Shown one piece after another: positions 63,689-64,000 of a DNA stretch of 64,000 nt (its first letter is position 1; each line of letters begins with the position of its first letter). The notes under the pieces were generated by a model that was not told the DNA's origin, did no database searches, and was given only the letters and a program-made list of their open reading frames with translations. A program made the translations under genes and the position numbers. This DNA is from Nigrospora sphaerica (Eukaryota; Ascomycota; Sordariomycetes; Amphisphaeriales; Apiosporaceae). The stretch lies in NCBI GenBank assembly GCA_018287875.1, contig JAGVVL010000032.1:1-64000 (forward strand), given 5' to 3'.

Positions 63689-64000
63689 GTTGGCCTAGTG
63701 TGAGCTACTAGGTTCTGGCTAATAATTCTGCCAAATTCCGGGGAACTCCGAGGCTCAGTATACTAACCTTCCAATGAAAAGTTTAGGAAGCGGCCTACTG
63801 TAATGAGTAGGGTATAGTAAGAAGTGCTGAGTGATGAAAAGAAAGGACAATCGCGGATCTAACCTCATTTGTACTAAAAGTTCTTTGAAACCATGGAGCT
63901 GAATATCCTAATTGCACATGGGGGCAACCGTATGAGGTTTTCTTATTAGGATTAGAATGAAAAAAAGAATGGGAAAAGAGCAACGAGTAGAAGGCAGATC
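63689..64000 (+). mobile_element. Group I intron 1 in cox1 (runs off window)
   Basis: Core segments of the same family as the nad2 and cox2-i1/i3 introns: ctgccaaattccggggaactcc near 63729, acaatcgcggatctaacc near 63848 and aaaagagcaacgagtagaaggc at 63974-63995. The 3' end and any HEG are beyond the window. Confidence 0.8.

Noticed and set aside
1..64000. Repeated palindromes as a CRISPR array
   Set aside because: Copies are dispersed, of unequal spacing and module order, with no regular spacers or cas genes, and the context is a fungal mitogenome.
1..64000. Nuclear copy of mitochondrial DNA (NUMT)
   Set aside because: All respiratory-chain genes keep intact frames with TGA as Trp and precise group I junctions, which a decaying nuclear copy would not.

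Overview
This window is part of a large, intron-rich fungal mitochondrial genome. The evidence is TGA read as Trp in every core gene, strongly AT-biased coding sequence, respiratory-chain genes split by group I introns that carry LAGLIDADG or GIY-YIG homing endonuclease genes (HEGs), and an rps3 gene inside an rnl intron. That rnl intron (E. coli position 2449), the trnT-E-M-M-L-A-F-L-Q-H-M run after rnl, and the order nad2-nad3-cox2-nad4L-nad5-cob-cox1 all point to Pezizomycotina (filamentous Ascomycota). The exact species cannot be read from the sequence. Every gene I could place is on the + strand.

Layout: rns (about 304-1808); a tRNA cluster with local duplications (1824-5132); nad6 (5178-7716, 1 intron); a repeat-dense stretch with trnV; cox3 (11076-14992, 2 introns); a downstream acidic/Ser-rich ORF; trnI; rnl (about 17580-23150, one intron with rps3); the T-to-M tRNA run (23805-27148); nad2 (1 intron) directly abutting nad3; cox2 (4 introns) with an overlapping frame-shifted ORF; an odd tRNA-like gene; nad4L (1 intron) overlapping nad5 by 1 nt; nad5 (3 introns); a region of duplicated nad5 3' sequence with two Arg-type tRNAs; cob (5 introns, two exons of only 15 and 16 nt); trnC, trnR; and cox1 exon 1, whose first intron leaves the window. 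nad2/3/4L/5/6 are complex I subunits, cob is complex III, and cox1/2/3 are complex IV. atp6, atp8, nad1 and nad4 are not in this window. atp9, often found between nad3 and cox2 in this group, is absent from that place.

The most striking material is the mobile sequence. (1) A modular set of GC-rich palindromes, AT hairpins and short shared blocks fills most intergenic space and has also landed inside HEGs, introns and rps3. (2) HEGs are layered on HEGs: in cob intron 4 a LAGLIDADG HEG has inserted into the second LAGLIDADG motif of another, and nad5 intron 3 holds a four-motif fused LAGLIDADG ORF plus a third, palindrome-riddled paralogue. (3) The 3' ends of nad6 and nad5 have displaced duplicate tails downstream, with extra ORFs next to nad5, cox2 and cox3. 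Together these suggest that gene ends are being rewritten by mobile sequence. (4) Several HEGs and rps3 carry single-base frameshifts, mostly in homopolymer runs. These may be real decay or sequencing error and should be settled first.
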